The notes below the pieces were generated by a model. The model had not been told where the DNA came from. It made no database searches and worked only from the letters and a program-made list of their open reading frames with translations. The translations under genes were made by a program, and so were the position numbers. Below, in pieces: positions 39,841 to 47,819 of a stretch of 64,000 nucleotides of DNA (positions within the stretch are counted from its first letter, which is position 1; each line of letters opens with the position of its first letter). Origin of the DNA: Candidatus Saganbacteria bacterium (GTDB taxonomy: Bacteria > Margulisbacteria > WOR-1 > O2-12-FULL-45-9); assembly GCA_016932255.1 (NCBI GenBank), contig JAFGDE010000015.1:117422-181421 (forward strand), read 5' to 3'.

Positions 39841-41703
39841 ATGAAAAAAGCACTTAAATGGACTGCGATCGTCGTGGCTGTATTGGTAGTTCTGCTGATC
39901 GGCGCTGCCGTTGCCCTGCCCTTTGTTCTGCCGCTGGATAAGATCAAGGATATCGCCACAGAGAAGATCTCAACCGCCATTAACCGCGAGGTCAAGGTCG
40001 AAAGCGTATCGTTCAACATCTTCTCTGGCATTGAACTAAAAGGCCTGTCCGTTAGCAACAGCCCGGGCTTTGCCAAAGAGCCGTTCGTGAGAGCTGACGC
40101 GATCGCCCTGCGCTACGCCTTCTGGCCTTTGTTCAAACGACAGGTGATCGTCAAAGAGGTCCGGCTGGTCAAGCCGGAGATATTGATCGAGAAAAGCCGT
40201 TCCGGCGAGTTCAATTTCTCGGACATGACCAAAAGCAAAGGGAGAAGTAGCCGGGAGCCGGTAGCCAGTAGCCAGGAAAAAGACAAAGGGACGGATTTTT
40301 CTTTAATTGTTGACACCTTCTCGATCCGCAACGCCAAGATCACTTACGTTGATTATTCGGCCAACTCAAAAATTGGCATCAAGGACGCTGACCTGACCGT
40401 TTCCGGCATCACGCTGGCATTGCTCAAACCGATCGGTATTGATTTTTCCGCTACAGCGGACTACAAGGGACAGGATGTCCCAGTTTCGCTCTCAACCAGT
40501 GTTAAGCTCGATCTGGCCAACCAGGCTATCGAACTGCCGGACCTGTCCCTAGGCGTGGCCGGAGAAAAAGCCGCGGTTTCAGCCAAGGTCTCAAAGCTAA
40601 ATGCCGGCCCATGGGTCGACTTTACTATTTCGGCCAAGAAGTTCGAGATCGATCCCCTGCTGGCCATCTTTACCGCTGGCGCCGCTACCCCGCCCCAAGA
40701 AAAAGAGAAGCTGCCGCGCGGCGCGCTGACAAAAATGATCAACAAGGTGACCGCCTCAATCCCGGCCAAGTTCAGGATTAACGGCAAGATCGACATCGGC
40801 AATCTCAAATTCCTCAATTTTGAGGTCGATAAAGCCGATCTTGACCTTTCGCTCGTCAATAAAGTTGTTGCAACTACTATCAGGGAAGTCAGGTTCTATG
40901 ACGGCTCACTTTCCGGCAATGCCCGCGTCAACCTCAACGCGCCTGGCTTGAGCTATAACGCTGAGCTGAAGCTGGCCGGCTTCAATGCCCATCCGTTCTC
41001 CAACGCAATAATCGAAGCCTTTTTGACCAAACTTGATAATTATAAGGACCTGGTGGACAAGGTTTACGGTTTGCTCGATCTTTCAGTTTCTCTTTCCGGC
41101 GCAGGGGTCGAAGTTCCTGATATCATGGCTAATGCTAATGCCAAAGGGTCTTTAGAGCTCAAGAACGGGGAACTGAAACGGTTAAAGACCCTTGAGATGG
41201 TCGCGGACAAGATCAAGGCTCCGGCCCTGAAGGATGACCTGAAGCTCTCTGAGCTGACCGCAGACTTCACCTTCAAGGACCAGGTGGTCAATATCCAGCA
41301 ACTCCATTTGGTCAGCAAGGAACTTAAGGTCAATTTCAAGGGGGGCATCGACCTGGGCTGGCTTAAGTTCGTTTCCGGCAACCGGTTGACCCTGAAGGCC
41401 TCGCCTAGCGCGACCAAAGGCGTTGGCCAGGAATATGAACTGTTCCGCGACCAGGACGGCTGGCTCGAGGCGACCTTTGAATTGAGCGGCGACTTAAAAA
41501 AGCCCATCCCTGCTCCGGTCCTGGAAAAACCACTGGAACGGGCCACAGAAAAGGTCAAAATGAAGATCGAGGCTAAGACCGTCGAGATCAAGCAGGAAGC
41601 TGAAAAAAAGGCTGAAGAAGAAAAACAGCGCCTGGCTGATGAAGCTAAGAAAAAGGCCGAAGAAGAGGCTAAGAAGCAGCTCCAGAACATCATTAAATTT
41701 TAG
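39841..41703 (+). CDS. AsmA-family envelope protein
   Basis: The 620-residue protein has an N-terminal membrane anchor (WTAIVVAVLVVLLIGAAVAL) and a large periplasmic beta-rich region of the AsmA type (REVKVESVSFNIFSGIELKG, VKPEILIEKSRSGEFNFSDM, ITYVDYSANSKIGIKDADL). AsmA/TamB-like proteins are bridge-type lipid carriers between inner and outer membrane. The last 70 residues form a charged Lys/Glu/Ala helix (EAKKKAEEEAKKQ) and end in IIKF. A word-built repeat at 40240-40276 is read in frame in the linker at residues ~135-146. The site GAGGTGA precedes ATG 39841. Confidence 0.85.
   Translation: MKKALKWTAIVVAVLVVLLIGAAVALPFVLPLDKIKDIATEKISTAINREVKVESVSFNIFSGIELKGLSVSNSPGFAKEPFVRADAIALRYAFWPLFKRQVIVKEVRLVKPEILIEKSRSGEFNFSDMTKSKGRSSREPVASSQEKDKGTDFSLIVDTFSIRNAKITYVDYSANSKIGIKDADLTVSGITLALLKPIGIDFSATADYKGQDVPVSLSTSVKLDLANQAIELPDLSLGVAGEKAAVSAKVSKLNAGPWVDFTISAKKFEIDPLLAIFTAGAATPPQEKEKLPRGALTKMINKVTASIPAKFRINGKIDIGNLKFLNFEVDKADLDLSLVNKVVATTIREVRFYDGSLSGNARVNLNAPGLSYNAELKLAGFNAHPFSNAIIEAFLTKLDNYKDLVDKVYGLLDLSVSLSGAGVEVPDIMANANAKGSLELKNGELKRLKTLEMVADKIKAPALKDDLKLSELTADFTFKDQVVNIQQLHLVSKELKVNFKGGIDLGWLKFVSGNRLTLKASPSATKGVGQEYELFRDQDGWLEATFELSGDLKKPIPAPVLEKPLERATEKVKMKIEAKTVEIKQEAEKKAEEEKQRLADEAKKKAEEEAKKQLQNIIKF
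40240..40276. repeat. gtagcc-word repeat read in frame inside the AsmA-like gene
   Basis: The DNA reads gaagtagccgggagccg followed by gtagccagtagccagg, the same gtagcc word as the fabG-acpP element. It codes for a Ser/Arg-rich linker (GRSSREPVASSQ) between two predicted domains. Confidence 0.55.
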
Positions 41704-41730
41704 CCCAATTAAGCCAAAACATGCTGCATC

Positions 41731-41757
41731 AGGGGCCCTTAACCGGGCCCCTTTTTC
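41731..41757 (+). terminator. Rho-independent terminator after the AsmA-like gene
   Basis: AGGGGCCC (41731-41738) and GGGCCCCT (41745-41752) form an 8-bp G+C stem with a 6-nt loop, followed by TTTTT. Confidence 0.85.
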
Positions 41758-41820
41758 CTGCCTTTTTCCGCAAGTTTTCCCCCTCAAAATCCGATATATA
41801 TAGTAGAGGGTGAAAGAAAT

Positions 41821-42174
41821 ATGAAAAAATCCATTGTAATTATTCTAGTCTCATTATTGGTGGCCGGCTCAGCCGCAGCTTTCATCATCCCAGGGGAATC
41901 TGCCTGCGAGGCCGCGGAAACCGGACAGCTGAACATCCCGGTCAAACAACTGCACTCAGCCCCGGATGAGAATTCTACCGTTGTTTATGACATCCCCATC
42001 ACCGTAGAACTGCTGGAAGTCGGCGCTGACGGCAACTGGCACAAGGTCAAGATCTCCTATGCCATCGGCCCGTTCAGCTATACATATGTCGGCTGGACCT
42101 ATATCCCGGTCGCCAAGATCCTGGCTGAACGGGAAGCCAAGGAATTGGCCGCATTATTGGAAGAGCCCCAGTAA
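41821..42174 (+). CDS. Secreted SH3-like domain protein
   Basis: The 117-residue protein has a signal peptide (MKKSIVIILVSLLVAGSAAA) and one bacterial SH3-like domain: LNIPVKQLHSAPDENSTVV, VELLEVGADGNWHKVKIS, YVGWTYIPVAKIL. Such domains bind peptidoglycan or other wall components. A cysteine at residue 29 sits after the likely cleavage region and is not in a clear lipobox. GAGGGTGAAA lies before the ATG, and TATATAT/TATAGT near 41797-41807 could be the -10 box. Confidence 0.8.
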   Translation: MKKSIVIILVSLLVAGSAAAFIIPGESACEAAETGQLNIPVKQLHSAPDENSTVVYDIPITVELLEVGADGNWHKVKISYAIGPFSYTYVGWTYIPVAKILAEREAKELAALLEEPQ

Positions 42175-42199
42175 AAACCCTAAAAACAACAATATCTGC

Positions 42200-42228
42200 T
42201 TGCCTCTAAAATAGGGGCTTGCTATAAT
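42200..42228 (+). promoter_or_regulatory. Promoter of the 54-residue membrane protein
   Basis: TTGCCT, a 17-bp spacer and TATAAT precede AAAGGAGG and ATG 42261. Confidence 0.65.
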
Positions 42229-42260
42229 CCTCCTAGCATAAGCGTAAAGGAGGATTTTTC

Positions 42261-42425
42261 ATGTTAGGCAAGCTCATTAAGGTCCTTATCGGCCTCGCTC
42301 TGATCGCCCTCGGTGCCTGGACGATCTATCTCTGGTGGGCGGACCTCCTGACCCTGATCCGCGGCGGCATCGGCCTGGTCCTCATCCTGCTGGGCCTGAT
42401 CGCCTTTGCCCTGGTCGCTGATTGA
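42261..42425 (+). CDS. 54-residue membrane protein with two TM helices
   Basis: A promoter and AAAGGAGG stand before ATG 42261. The product begins MLGKLIKVLIGLALIALGAW, has a short polar link (YLWWADLLTLIRGG) and a second helix (IGLVLILLGLIAFALVAD). The sequence is a helical hairpin with no recognisable family. It probably shares its transcript with the next small gene, ending at the terminator at 42726. Confidence 0.7.
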   Translation: MLGKLIKVLIGLALIALGAWTIYLWWADLLTLIRGGIGLVLILLGLIAFALVAD

Positions 42426-42467
42426 TCAGTCCCAAAATTGCCTGAAAAGGAGGTGAAATGAAACATC

Positions 42468-42707
42468 ATGGATATGGTCAAACAGATCTTCACTGTTAAA
42501 TCCCTGAGCCTCGGTTGGTCCATTTTCTGGCGCGTCTTTATCGCCGCGCTGGTCAACGGGATCGCCGTGGCCATCGTAATGTACATCGCCGGTTTACTGG
42601 GTGACGCTGTCTCCGGCATTATCGGCATTGTGGCCGCCATCTACACCCTGCTGTTCCAGTTTATGGCGCTGGGTTGGGCCGCCCAAAGGATCAAGGACAA
42701 GATCTAA
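42468..42707 (+). CDS. 79-residue membrane protein
   Basis: The protein has a short amphipathic start (MDMVKQIFTVKSLSLGWSIF) and two hydrophobic helices, ending QRIKDKI. A strong AAAGGAGGTGA site lies 15 nt before this ATG but only about 5 nt before another ATG at 42458, which opens a 13-codon frame overlapping this start. The real start may be 42468 or 42474, or the short frame may couple translation. No family is recognised. Confidence 0.6.
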   Translation: MDMVKQIFTVKSLSLGWSIFWRVFIAALVNGIAVAIVMYIAGLLGDAVSGIIGIVAAIYTLLFQFMALGWAAQRIKDKI

Positions 42708-42725
42708 GCTTAAATCATTTCCTTC

Positions 42726-42763
42726 AGGCTCCTTCAACCATCTGCGTTGAAGGAGCCTTTTCT
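42726..42763 (+). terminator. Rho-independent terminator whose right arm serves the pyrE promoter
   Basis: AGGCTCCTTCAA (42726-42737) pairs with TTGAAGGAGCCT (42747-42758) and is followed by TTTTCTTT. The first six bases of the right arm, TTGAAG, are also the -35 box of pyrE. Confidence 0.88.
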
Positions 42764-42775
42764 TTGTGCTAAAAT
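42747..42775 (+). promoter_or_regulatory. Promoter of pyrE
   Basis: TTGAAG and TAAAAT are exactly 17 bp apart. The pyrE ATG starts 9 nt later without a ribosome site, as in the other leaderless candidates. Confidence 0.6.
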
Positions 42776-42784
42776 GCGCAGGCT

Positions 42785-43297
42785 ATGAAAGATGAATTAA
42801 AACAGCTGCTCAAAGAGACCGGCGCGGTCAAGTTCGGCGACTTTACTCTGGCCTCAGGGAAAAAGAGCGATTTCTATGTTGACTGCCGCAAGGTCACCCT
42901 TCACCCCAAGGGCGCTAAATTGATCGGCAAATTGATCCTGGAGAAGATCAAGGGCTTGAAAGTGGAGGCGGTCGGCGGGCTCACCCTGGGCGCGGACCCG
43001 ATCATCGGCGCGGTCATCACCCTGAGCGATCTCCCCGGTTTTATCGTCCGGAAAAAAGCCAAAGAGCACGGCACTCAGCAAAGGATCGAAGGTTTGATCC
43101 AAAAGGGCTGGAATGTTCTGATAGTTGAAGACGTAGCGACCACAGGCGCTTCAGCGCTGCAGGCTATTGAAGCGGCTGAGGCCGCCGGAGCCCAGGTGGT
43201 CAAAGTGATCTCAGTGGTCGACCGCGAAGAAGGAGCAGCTGAGACCCTTAGATCATACGCTTTTGAGCCGCTGCTGAAAAAGGCCGAACTTCTTTAA
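42785..43297 (+). CDS. pyrE: Orotate phosphoribosyltransferase
   Basis: PyrE makes orotidine 5'-phosphate from orotate and PRPP in pyrimidine synthesis. The 170-residue enzyme shows KFGDFTLASGKKSDFYVDCR at the start, GGLTLGADPI, and the PRPP motif VLIVEDVATTGASALQAI. It stands alone, without other pyr genes nearby, and its end overlaps the convergent gene by 4 bp. Confidence 0.95.
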   Translation: MKDELKQLLKETGAVKFGDFTLASGKKSDFYVDCRKVTLHPKGAKLIGKLILEKIKGLKVEAVGGLTLGADPIIGAVITLSDLPGFIVRKKAKEHGTQQRIEGLIQKGWNVLIVEDVATTGASALQAIEAAEAAGAQVVKVISVVDREEGAAETLRSYAFEPLLKKAELL

Positions 43298-44004
43298 TCT
43301 CTTCCTTTAGGACCTTTCCAAGCTGGCACAAAGATCGTCTGGCCGATCGTGTTCAGGGTATGCCTCATATCAATGAACGTCCGCTGCATCTCCACCAGAT
43401 CAGTTCTTGGGCTGGTTGCCAGGCCGATGATCTTTGAACTCGTAAAAATAGTGGTCTGCAGCCGCTCGCCGGAGATCGCCGCTGTGCGCAAATTACCCTT
43501 GTTGGCCGCCGGGATATTAGTATCTTCGCGCTCATCAATGCGGCCGTAAAGGATGCCTCGCCGGCCGTCCGCAGCCGGGCTGGAAACAGCGATCAACGAA
43601 CCGTTGACGGTCAGGGCAAGCAAGCCATCCGCCTGGCTGGTCGCCAGATAATTTATCGACTGGAAGCCAAGTTCCTGGCTGAAAGACTCAAAAGCTTCGC
43701 GCTGGGCCAGCCAGTTCATGGCCATATCCTCGCGGAAGGCCTCCAGGGTGCGCCCAGCGCCCTTGGTCGGAAAGGCGCTGTCAGCCATAGCGATGACCGC
43801 TGCCCGGTATTCTGTTGGGACCATATCCAAAAAGGTGGGGCACCTTAGCTGCTGGCGGAGCTGCCTGACTTGCTCGATAAAATGAGCCGCCCTGTCCCCG
43901 GCCGTCATCCTGTTTGTCTGCGGCCGGCGTGCCAAAGCATTAGGCGGCGTAACGGCTTGTCTCGAACCCAATAAAGCGATGCTTAAAGTGACTAATGATT
44001 TCAT
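43294..44004 (-). CDS. Hypothetical exported protein, 236 residues
   Basis: ATG 44004 follows AAGGAGG. The N-terminus MKSLVTLSIALLGSRQAV is weakly hydrophobic and may be a poor signal peptide. The rest has helical (RAAHFIEQVRQLRQQLRC) and strand-rich parts (LLALTVNGSLIAVSSPAADG, GRRGILYGRIDE). A middle passage, TNIPAANKGNLRTAAISGER, is followed by TTIFTSSKIIGLATSP. I do not recognise a family. It is convergent with pyrE. Confidence 0.6.
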   Translation of the reverse strand: MKSLVTLSIALLGSRQAVTPPNALARRPQTNRMTAGDRAAHFIEQVRQLRQQLRCPTFLDMVPTEYRAAVIAMADSAFPTKGAGRTLEAFREDMAMNWLAQREAFESFSQELGFQSINYLATSQADGLLALTVNGSLIAVSSPAADGRRGILYGRIDEREDTNIPAANKGNLRTAAISGERLQTTIFTSSKIIGLATSPRTDLVEMQRTFIDMRHTLNTIGQTIFVPAWKGPKGRD

Positions 44005-44108
44005 TATTTCCTCCTTCGATCTGGTCGATCCGGGAATGCGCTATATATATTTCGACAAATTTCGCCCAAAATTTCATCCTCATCTGTACAAAATGCGGCC
44101 TGATTTGA

Positions 44109-44114
44109 TATAAT
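44109..44114 (+). promoter_or_regulatory. -10 box of tRNA-Thr
   Basis: TATAAT lies 32 bp before the mature tRNA 5' end. No good -35 box is seen. Confidence 0.5.
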
Positions 44115-44146
44115 AGGTACCTCTTGGTGCTTTAACGTGTTAAGCT

Positions 44147-44219
44147 GCCCGTGTAGCTCAGCTGGTAGAGCATTTCCATGGTAAGGAAAAGGTCGCCGGT
44201 TCAAATCCGGCCGCGGGCT
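44147..44219 (+). tRNA. tRNA-Thr (GGT)
   Basis: The acceptor GCCCGTG pairs with CGCGGGC, with one T-G pair. The D arm is GCTCAGCTGGTAGAGC, the anticodon stem TTTCC/GGAAA holds loop ATGGTAA with anticodon GGT, and the T arm is GCCGG-TTCAAAT-CCGGC. The discriminator is T, and CCA is not encoded, unlike in the tRNA-Tyr of this window. A tRNA-Thr just before tuf is a widespread bacterial order. A second, interrupted copy of its 3' end follows at 44247-44351. Confidence 0.95.
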
Positions 44220-44246
44220 TATTGACCAAACAGACAGGTTGACAAA

Positions 44247-44351
44247 GTCGCCGGTTCTCCCGACGGTCATTACAATACGATAATTATGGAATCGTCGGGA
44301 TCCCGATCGCCGCTCATAGCGGCGCATCGGGAAAATCCGGCCGCGGGCTTA
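44247..44351 (+). repeat. Duplicate of the tRNA-Thr 3' end split by a 75-bp hairpin element
   Basis: GTCGCCGGTTC at 44247-44257 and AAATCCGGCCGCGGGCTTA at 44333-44351 are exact copies of tRNA positions 44192-44202 and 44203-44221. Between them lies a 75-bp element (44258-44332) with ends TCCCGA and TCGGGA. It contains two stems: TCCCGACG/CGTCGGGA, and TCCCGAT plus GCCGCT pairing with AGCGGC plus ATCGGGA. The element sits exactly within the T-loop copy. No other gene is seen in 44220-44445. Confidence 0.85.
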
Positions 44352-44362
44352 GTCTTATACCC

Positions 44363-44392
44363 TTGACAACCTGTCCCGGTGTTCTGTATAAT
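44363..44392 (+). promoter_or_regulatory. Promoter of tuf
   Basis: Perfect TTGACA and TATAAT are spaced by 18 bp, starting 12 bp after the split tRNA-Thr copy. It is the strongest promoter of the window, as expected for elongation factor Tu. Confidence 0.85.
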
Positions 44393-44445
44393 AAGCAGTC
44401 TGCCGCTAAATCCAACGGTCGAGCAAAAATTTAGGAGGTAATGAA

Positions 44446-45633
44446 ATGGCAAGGGAAAAATTTGAGAGAAAGAAACCGCACTTGAACATAGGTACGATCG
44501 GGCACGTGGACCATGGCAAGACCACGCTGACCTCAGCGATCACCAAGTACCTGTCGACCAAGGGCATGGCCAAGGCCAAAGCCTTTGATGAGATCGACGC
44601 GGCCCCTGAAGAAAAGGCCCGCGGCATCACGATCGCTATCGCCCACGTTGAATATGAAACAGACAAACGCCACTACGCTCACATTGACTGTCCGGGACAC
44701 GCGGACTATGTTAAGAACATGGTCATCGGCGCGGCCCAGATGGACGGCGCTATCCTGGTCGTGTCCGCGGCTGACGGCCCGATGCCTCAGACCCGCGAGC
44801 ATATCCTGCTGGCCCGCCAGGTCAACGTGCCAGCCATTGTTGTTTTCCTGAACAAATGCGACATGGTTGACGATCCTGAGTTGATCGACCTGGTTGAGGT
44901 CGAGACCCGCGACCTGCTTAAAAAGTACGAGTTCCCGGGCGACGACCTGCCGGTCGTTAGAGGGTCCGCTCTCAAGGCCATGGAAGACCCGGCCAGCGAC
45001 TGGGGCAAGAAGATCGGCGAGCTGATGGATGCCGTTGACAAGTACATCCCTGAGCCGCAGCGCCCTCTGGACAAGCCTTTCCTGATGTCGGTTGAGGACG
45101 TCTTCTCGATCACCGGCCGCGGCACCGTGGGTACCGGCAGGATCGAGCGCGGCAAGGTCAAGGTCGGCGAAGAGATCGAGGTTATCGGCCTTGGCGCCCA
45201 CAAGAAGTCCGTTGTTACCGGCGTGGAAATGTTCCGCAAGACCCTGGACGAGGGTCTGGCCGGCGATAACGTTGGCTTGTTGCTGCGCGGCATTGAAAAG
45301 GAAGAGCTCAAGCGCGGCATGGTCCTGGCCAAGCCCGGATCCATCAAGCCGCACAAGAAGTTCACCGCCCAGGTATACGTCCTGACCAAGGAAGAGGGCG
45401 GCCGCCATACCCCGTTCTTCCCTGGCTATAAACCGCAGTTTTTCATCGGCACCATCGACGTCACCGGCGAGATCAAGCTGCCGGAGAAGGTCGAAATGGT
45501 CATGCCGGGCGATAACATCAACATGGACGTTGAGTTGATCATCCCTGTCGCGGTCGAAGAAGGTATGCGCTTCGCTATCCGCGAAGGCGGCCGCACCGTC
45601 GGCGCCGGAGCCGTTGCCAAGATCATTGAATAA
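44446..45633 (+). CDS. tuf: Elongation factor Tu
   Basis: EF-Tu delivers aminoacyl-tRNA to the ribosome. The 395-residue protein has GTPase motifs [30 protein letters not shown] and GSALKA, followed by two beta-barrel domains ([12 protein letters not shown], and [15 protein letters not shown] in domain 3). AGGAGGT precedes ATG 44446. The tuf gene stands alone with its own promoter and terminator, rather than in the str operon. Confidence 0.98.
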   Translation: MAREKFERKKPHLNIGTIGHVDHGKTTLTSAITKYLSTKGMAKAKAFDEIDAAPEEKARGITIAIAHVEYETDKRHYAHIDCPGHADYVKNMVIGAAQMDGAILVVSAADGPMPQTREHILLARQVNVPAIVVFLNKCDMVDDPELIDLVEVETRDLLKKYEFPGDDLPVVRGSALKAMEDPASDWGKKIGELMDAVDKYIPEPQRPLDKPFLMSVEDVFSITGRGTVGTGRIERGKVKVGEEIEVIGLGAHKKSVVTGVEMFRKTLDEGLAGDNVGLLLRGIEKEELKRGMVLAKPGSIKPHKKFTAQVYVLTKEEGGRHTPFFPGYKPQFFIGTIDVTGEIKLPEKVEMVMPGDNINMDVELIIPVAVEEGMRFAIREGGRTVGAGAVAKIIE

Positions 45634-45659
45634 TAGTCCCGTTCCTTAAGCAATTAAAA

Positions 45660-45687
45660 AGAAGCCCGCCTCTAGCGGGCTTCTTTG
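45660..45687 (+). terminator. Rho-independent terminator of tuf
   Basis: AGAAGCCCGC at 45660-45669 pairs with GCGGGCTTCT at 45675-45684 around the loop CTCTA, followed by TTGTT. Confidence 0.88.
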
Positions 45688-45688
45688 T

Positions 45689-45694
45689 TATAAT
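45689..45694 (+). promoter_or_regulatory. -10 box of the vanW-lpx operon
   Basis: TATAAT lies 11 nt before ATG 45706, right after the tuf terminator. No clear -35 or ribosome site is present. Confidence 0.5.
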
Positions 45695-45705
45695 ATAAGT
45701 AATAT

Positions 45706-47034
45706 ATGAAGGCCCTGCTTAAACTGCTTTGGATCATTGCTCTACTCCTTTTTCTGACCTCGGTCAGCATGGTCATTTATGACTTTGCCCGGACCAGGGA
45801 AGCCTTTCCTCCCGGCGCTTATATAGCCGGCGTTGATGTTTCCTTGTTGACCAGACAGGAAGCGGCCAAGAAGCTTAAGGACCGCCCGTTGACCCATCTG
45901 TTCGCTTCAGCTATCACTCTGGAAAGCGATAAACAGATCTTCACTTTCAAACCGGATGAACTCGGCATACACGTGCTTTATGGTGATACCGTCGACAAAG
46001 CCTTTAAACTCGCCCATCAGGGCAGTTATATCGATCAGCTGCGCTCTCGTGTTGATAATGGGCAGGTCAACGCGCCCCTGGTGCTTGATATCTACGAGGA
46101 CCAGCTGCAGGCCGTAATGGAGCGGCTGGCCGAAGAGATCAGAACAACACCCAGGAACGCGACCATGACTTATTTTGAGAAGACCGGCGGGTTCAACATT
46201 ATGGCCGATGACCCGGGCCGGGAATTGAACGTTCCCCGCAGCATCGTCCGCTTTAAGGTCAGGCTATATAAAGGACAGAAGGTCATCCCGCTGGTCATCG
46301 ATTATCAACGGCCTAAGGTCACGGAAAAAGAACTGAGGGAACATCCGCCCGTTTACCAGCTTTCGGGTTATACGACCTATTACGGAACACATGATGACCC
46401 CAACCGTATCCATAACATCAAACTGGTCGCCTCCTGGGTTAACGGTATGCTGCTGATGCCGGGCGATATCTTTTCTGTAGCCGAGATACTTGGCGACGTG
46501 ACCGAAGAACAGGGATTCCGCGAAGCTTATGTGATCATCGGCGGAGAGCTGGTGCCGACACTGGGCGGCGGCGCCTGCCAGGTGGCGACGACCTTGTTCA
46601 ACGCGGTCTCGCTGGCCGATCTTAAAGTGCTACAGCGCCGCAATCATTCTTTTTACTTTAACATCTACCCTTTAGGCCGGGATGCGGCGGTCTATCCCGG
46701 CCAGGTCGATTTTCAATTCGAGAACGACACTAAATATCCGATCTTGATCAAGGCTAATGCAACCAACCGGAAACTTTCCTTCAGGATCTACGGCACACCG
46801 AGCGACCGCAAGGTCAAGTTCAGCCAGGTCAAGATCGAAGGCAAAGAGGACGGTAAATACGTGCCAATGTCCCTGAAAGACGTGATCAATAAGGACGTCC
46901 CTTTCCGTACCAGCATCACCAGGACCGTTTGGGATGCCAGCGGCAACAAGCTGATCGAGGAAGAGGTCATCAGCAAATACAAGCTTTACGGCGACAAAGA
47001 CAACGTCCCCATCAGGAGGCCTGAGGCAGGTTGA
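45706..47034 (+). CDS. VanW-family wall-associated protein
   Basis: The 442-residue protein has an N-terminal membrane anchor (LLWIIALLLFLTSVSMVIY) and a peptidoglycan-binding-4-like domain (PPGAYIAGVDVSLLTRQEA, FTFKPDELGI). The VanW domain follows (LLMPGDIFSVAEILGDVTEE, GGGACQVATTLFNAV, RRNHSFYFNIYPLGRDAAVY). A beta-rich tail ends at residue 442. The domain order resembles proteins that bind or modify the cell wall, and the activity of VanW is unknown. It is coupled to lpxC by a 4-bp overlap, which links it to envelope building. Confidence 0.88.
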   Translation: MKALLKLLWIIALLLFLTSVSMVIYDFARTREAFPPGAYIAGVDVSLLTRQEAAKKLKDRPLTHLFASAITLESDKQIFTFKPDELGIHVLYGDTVDKAFKLAHQGSYIDQLRSRVDNGQVNAPLVLDIYEDQLQAVMERLAEEIRTTPRNATMTYFEKTGGFNIMADDPGRELNVPRSIVRFKVRLYKGQKVIPLVIDYQRPKVTEKELREHPPVYQLSGYTTYYGTHDDPNRIHNIKLVASWVNGMLLMPGDIFSVAEILGDVTEEQGFREAYVIIGGELVPTLGGGACQVATTLFNAVSLADLKVLQRRNHSFYFNIYPLGRDAAVYPGQVDFQFENDTKYPILIKANATNRKLSFRIYGTPSDRKVKFSQVKIEGKEDGKYVPMSLKDVINKDVPFRTSITRTVWDASGNKLIEEEVISKYKLYGDKDNVPIRRPEAG

Positions 47035-47819
47035 AACAGCGAACCATCAGGGGACCGGTACGCCTCAGCGGCCAGGGGATCCACTCAGGCGAACCAGCCA
47101 GCCTTGTAATTAAACCAGCCGCCCCTGACAGCGGCATCTGCTTTATCCATCAGGGCCAGCGCATACCGGCCCTGGTCAAGAGCGTGACCAGGACCGAACG
47201 GGGCACTGTCTTGGGCGGTCTCAGTGTCACCGAACATTTCCTGGCCGCGGCCTGGGCTCTGGGTCTGGACAATCTTGAGGTCGAGGTAGACGGGCCGGAA
47301 CTCCCGGCCCTGGATGGCAGCGCGCTTCCCTATGTCGAGGCCCTGGAAAACATCGGCCTGCTCGACCAGCCTGCAGAAAAGGATCTGCTGGCCCTGGACC
47401 ACCCCATCGATCTAACTGAGGGCAAGGCCAGTTTGTCCGCCAGGCCCTATAATGGATTAAGGGTCGATTTTATGGTAGACTTTGCAGGTGTTGGGCGGCA
47501 GCGGCTGTCCTTTGAGCTGCAAGGGTCTGCCTTTAAACGGGATATCGCGCCTGCCCGTACTTTTGGCTATGTTGACGAGCTGGCTGAGCTGAACATAAAG
47601 GGTTTAGCCCGGGGCGCGACCCAGGAGAACGCCCTGGCCCTGGGCCGGGACGGTTATGTTAACGAACCGCGGTTCCCGGACGAACCGGTCAGGCATAAGG
47701 TCTTGGACCTGTTAGGCGATCTAGCCTTAATTGGCCGGCCGCTCAAAGCTCATATCACAGCTGAACGCTCGGGCCACAAGCTGAACATAGAACTAGCTAG
47801 GAGGCTTTCTGGAAAATGA
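47031..47819 (+). CDS. lpxC: UDP-3-O-acyl-N-acetylglucosamine deacetylase
   Basis: LpxC performs the committed, zinc-dependent step of lipid A synthesis. The 262 residues contain the zinc ligands His69 (VTEH), His222 and Asp226 ([10 protein letters not shown]), and the catalytic His249 ([10 protein letters not shown]). The motif [13 protein letters not shown] is intact. The start is TTG at 47031 within TTGA shared with the vanW stop; [20 protein letters not shown] fits the family N-terminus. Length is slightly short of the usual ~300. Confidence 0.95.
   Translation: MKQRTIRGPVRLSGQGIHSGEPASLVIKPAAPDSGICFIHQGQRIPALVKSVTRTERGTVLGGLSVTEHFLAAAWALGLDNLEVEVDGPELPALDGSALPYVEALENIGLLDQPAEKDLLALDHPIDLTEGKASLSARPYNGLRVDFMVDFAGVGRQRLSFELQGSAFKRDIAPARTFGYVDELAELNIKGLARGATQENALALGRDGYVNEPRFPDEPVRHKVLDLLGDLALIGRPLKAHITAERSGHKLNIELARRLSGK

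Noticed and set aside
44247..44351. A second tRNA-Thr gene
   Set aside because: Only the T arm and acceptor 3' half are repeated, and they are split by 75 bp; there is no 5' half.
44533..45408. 291-codon open frame opposite tuf
   Set aside because: tuf is highly conserved and biased in codon use; the reverse frame is a by-product.
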